From Elysia crispata (Eukaryota; Mollusca; Gastropoda; Plakobranchidae), in contig JAWDGP010001469.1 in NCBI GenBank assembly GCA_033675545.1, positions 1 through 64,000 of the forward strand: DNA of 64,000 bases, in the 5' to 3' direction. The notes below the pieces were generated by a model. It searched no databases and was not told where the DNA came from. It saw only the letters and a list, made by a program, of their open reading frames with translations. Position numbers and translations under genes: made by a program. The first letter of the stretch is position 1, and each line of letters starts with the position of its first letter. Below are positions 62,040-64,000 of this stretch, one piece after another.

Positions 62040-64000
62040 AAAACATCAAAGCTTTACCAGAGTAGTAGTCAGCTTGCCTTGAATGAATTGCTCAAAAGAG
62101 CAGGGGCGAGATGCAGTCAGAAGATGTGGTTAAACAGGTTTTTTGAGCAATTTCCTGCAACAAGACGGAACTCTTCAGTAACTATGCCCTTCAAACCCTC
62201 CCTATACCGGTAGTAGATGTGGGCTGTCCTCTCGACGGTCAGCAACAAAAGATGATGGGCAGAGGAAAATGTAAATGCTGAATTCTCAGCTGATAGACCA
62301 TTTCAGTCTGCTTGAGAATGGAAGCAATCAAGAATGTTACTACTTACCCTGACTGACGATCATCCTGAAATAAAAGCTATGGAGTATCAGCCAATCAGAT
62401 CTTTGCACTCTCATTTGCCAAGTGGAATTAATCTGCTCTCTCCGGCACATTGCTTTGTCGTCGAAGAATGGTCTTTTTAATTGAGAAACACATCCGTTTG
62501 ATTGGAGAAGATGACACATTTACTGAAGTCAACACAGCTCTGAATGATCTGAGAAAGCAGAGACCATTAGGTCTGAACAAAGTAACAGTGGCTTTGGTCT
62601 TGGAACAAGAACCCAACAGGAGGCTGAGGAGTTGGGGGGGTGGCATCAATAACTCTGAACTGTTTGAGAGGGATATTGAGTTTGATGATGGAATAGGGGT
62701 TTATCAAAAAAAAAAAAAAAAAATACCAGAAACACAGATGAAAATAGAAGAAACAGCTGGTGATAAAACCTTTCCTTAGTTGCATAGGTAGACACACAAA
62801 CAAAACAAATCCCTGATGGTGATATTTCTGGAATTTTGACTGAGAAGGCACTTTCAAACCAAGAAGTTGTAAGTATTTTTGATGATGAGAAAGATATGGA
62901 ATTAGAAAATGTTTGTGATAATTCATCAACCTCTTGGTGTCTTGGTTTCCTAAAGACTTCATTAAAGAAAAACAACTCTAATGATCTGATGTTATGCAAG
63001 GCATCTTCTTCGGTAGATAAGCCCAGTGCGCAGATGGTAATAAAAGTGTGTGCAAAGCAAACAAACTCCACTTAAGATGCCAAAGATTGCTCCCTTTTAA
63101 TTCCCAATCAAGGTGAACAAATAATAGACTTAAAACCACAGAGAGGATCTCCAACTTTCACATAACCTGCCTGCTCCATCTCTCAAGGTTCATTGAAAAC
63201 AAAAAAAAAAGCCTCTTTTTAAAACTGAAAAAGAAAATTCAAACCCTGAGGAATCTGTGATGCAAACTAGTTTCAGCCAAGCCAAGAAGCCAAAAGTTCT
63301 AGCAAAACTCTCTGATCTTTTTTCGCAGACAACATACGACAATAGTGACAAATGTGCATGAGAATGCAGCAGAGATAAGCGGATGTGTATAAACGTGTGA
63401 CTCTTTGTCCACATGTGACTCATCAGCAACAGGGAATTTAATGGACATGAACTCTTCATCAGGTGTTACTATGAGATCCCCAAACCTATCTTTCCTTCCC
63501 AGCCCACAAACTTTAGACCCTAAGACCCTAAGAAAAGTCAATATTCGCCCAGAGCAGTGATCCAGCCTTTCAAACAAGTCCGCAACATGGACCGAGTGTG
63601 CGATGACAATGGACACCTCTCAGATCTATACAGTTCAGATTCAAGAATCATCAAAGTTAATGTCTCCATTTTCTCGTTGGTTGAAAAGCTGTTTGACAAA
63701 AATGGCTCAAACAGGTCTCTTGCATGTAGAATCAGTGATGGTGCCACAAGTTAATCTTGATGTGGATATCTCGAACGGGATACTCACGGGACTTATGGGT
63801 TTTCTGCAGAAGACAGCATTGCAATGAGATAAAGGTGCAAGTCAGAAGCGGATGTCAAAGAAGTTTTTGCTAAAGGTTTGTCCGAATGTCAAAGGAAATT
63901 GATCAGTGGCCGAGGTGCATAAGTTGTGAGACTTGAACCAGCATCCCATAATCCAAGAGGAGAAATGACAGTCTTGATCAAATTTAATTTGCTTTTAAGC
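62040..64000 (+). pseudogene. RMI1 retropseudogene, cut by the window edge
   Basis: RMI1 is an OB-fold protein of the BLM-TOP3A-RMI dissolvasome, which resolves double Holliday junctions in the nucleus. Fragments in changing frames follow its order. 62074-62200: N-terminal helical part (ALNELLKRAGA, FFEQFPATR). 62349-62430: first OB fold (LTDDHPEIKAMEYQPIRSL, HLPSG). 62465-62560: end of that domain (MVFLIEKHIRLIGEDD). 62580-63080: acidic linker (VVSIFDDEKDMELENV). 63557-63755: second OB fold (NMDRVCDDNGHLSDLYSSDS, SLACRISDGATS). 63750-63930: DVDISNGILTGLMGF, then GLSECQRKL. Stops and frameshifts recur every 50-250 bases. No GT-AG intron need be invoked between domains, which suggests a retrocopy, though the poly(A) end is outside the window. 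Confidence 0.78.

Noticed and set aside
62567-63071. Minus-strand frames of 131 and 141 codons
   Set aside because: Antisense to RMI1-like fragments. Phe-rich composition with no homology.

Overview
This is a eukaryotic, AT-rich, repeat-dominated nuclear window with intron-containing genes and large micro- and minisatellite tracts. Nothing bacterial is seen: no operons and no ribosome-binding sites. The FAM221A orthologue, RTE-type LINE remnants, a Ty3-type retrotransposon remnant and the abundance of (CT)n, (ACT)n, (AAT)n and (ATC)n tracts fit an invertebrate, probably a lophotrochozoan such as a gastropod mollusc. The taxonomic placement is inference.

Layout. 1-1.76 kb is gene-free. 1.76-7.58 kb is one 46-bp minisatellite of about 125 units. 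9.36-10.88 kb is a second array in which a core of about 31 bp alternates with (ATC)n runs. 13.4 kb holds a LINE 3' end. 15.5 and 18.0 kb carry the two arms of an inverted repeat (about 258 bp each). 20.8 kb has an exon-like segment on the minus strand. 21.0-22.6 kb holds a deleted Ty3-type retrotransposon with a possible LTR that contains a long (ACT)n tract. 23-28.4 kb is non-genic with diverged tandem repeats and (CT)n tracts.

29.1-36.2 kb holds the best gene: FAM221A on the plus strand, eight coding exons with consistent splice phases and 345 codons. Downstream lie a 248-bp TA-flanked MITE (38.15 kb) and a compound trinucleotide region (40.0-40.5 kb). 40.6-44.0 kb (minus) is a frameshifted relic of a transposase-like gene carrying a 24-bp minisatellite of about 65 units. 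45.6-47.4 kb (minus) holds a two-exon gene for an uncharacterised protein of about 401 residues. 48-58 kb is repeat-rich, with duplicated non-coding blocks, homopolymer T/G junctions, a second LINE remnant and a damaged coding fragment at 58 kb. 62.0 kb to the right edge is a decayed, apparently intronless copy of RMI1, a subunit of the BLM/TOP3A dissolvasome.

Only FAM221A and the 45.6-47.4 kb gene look intact. They are unrelated and convergent, and nothing suggests that they act together. No CRISPR, rRNA or confident tRNA gene was seen. No new multi-gene system is evident. The most distinctive items are the minisatellite inside the transposase relic, the uncharacterised two-exon gene, the RMI1 retrocopy, the large inverted repeat and the two structured arrays in the first 11 kb.
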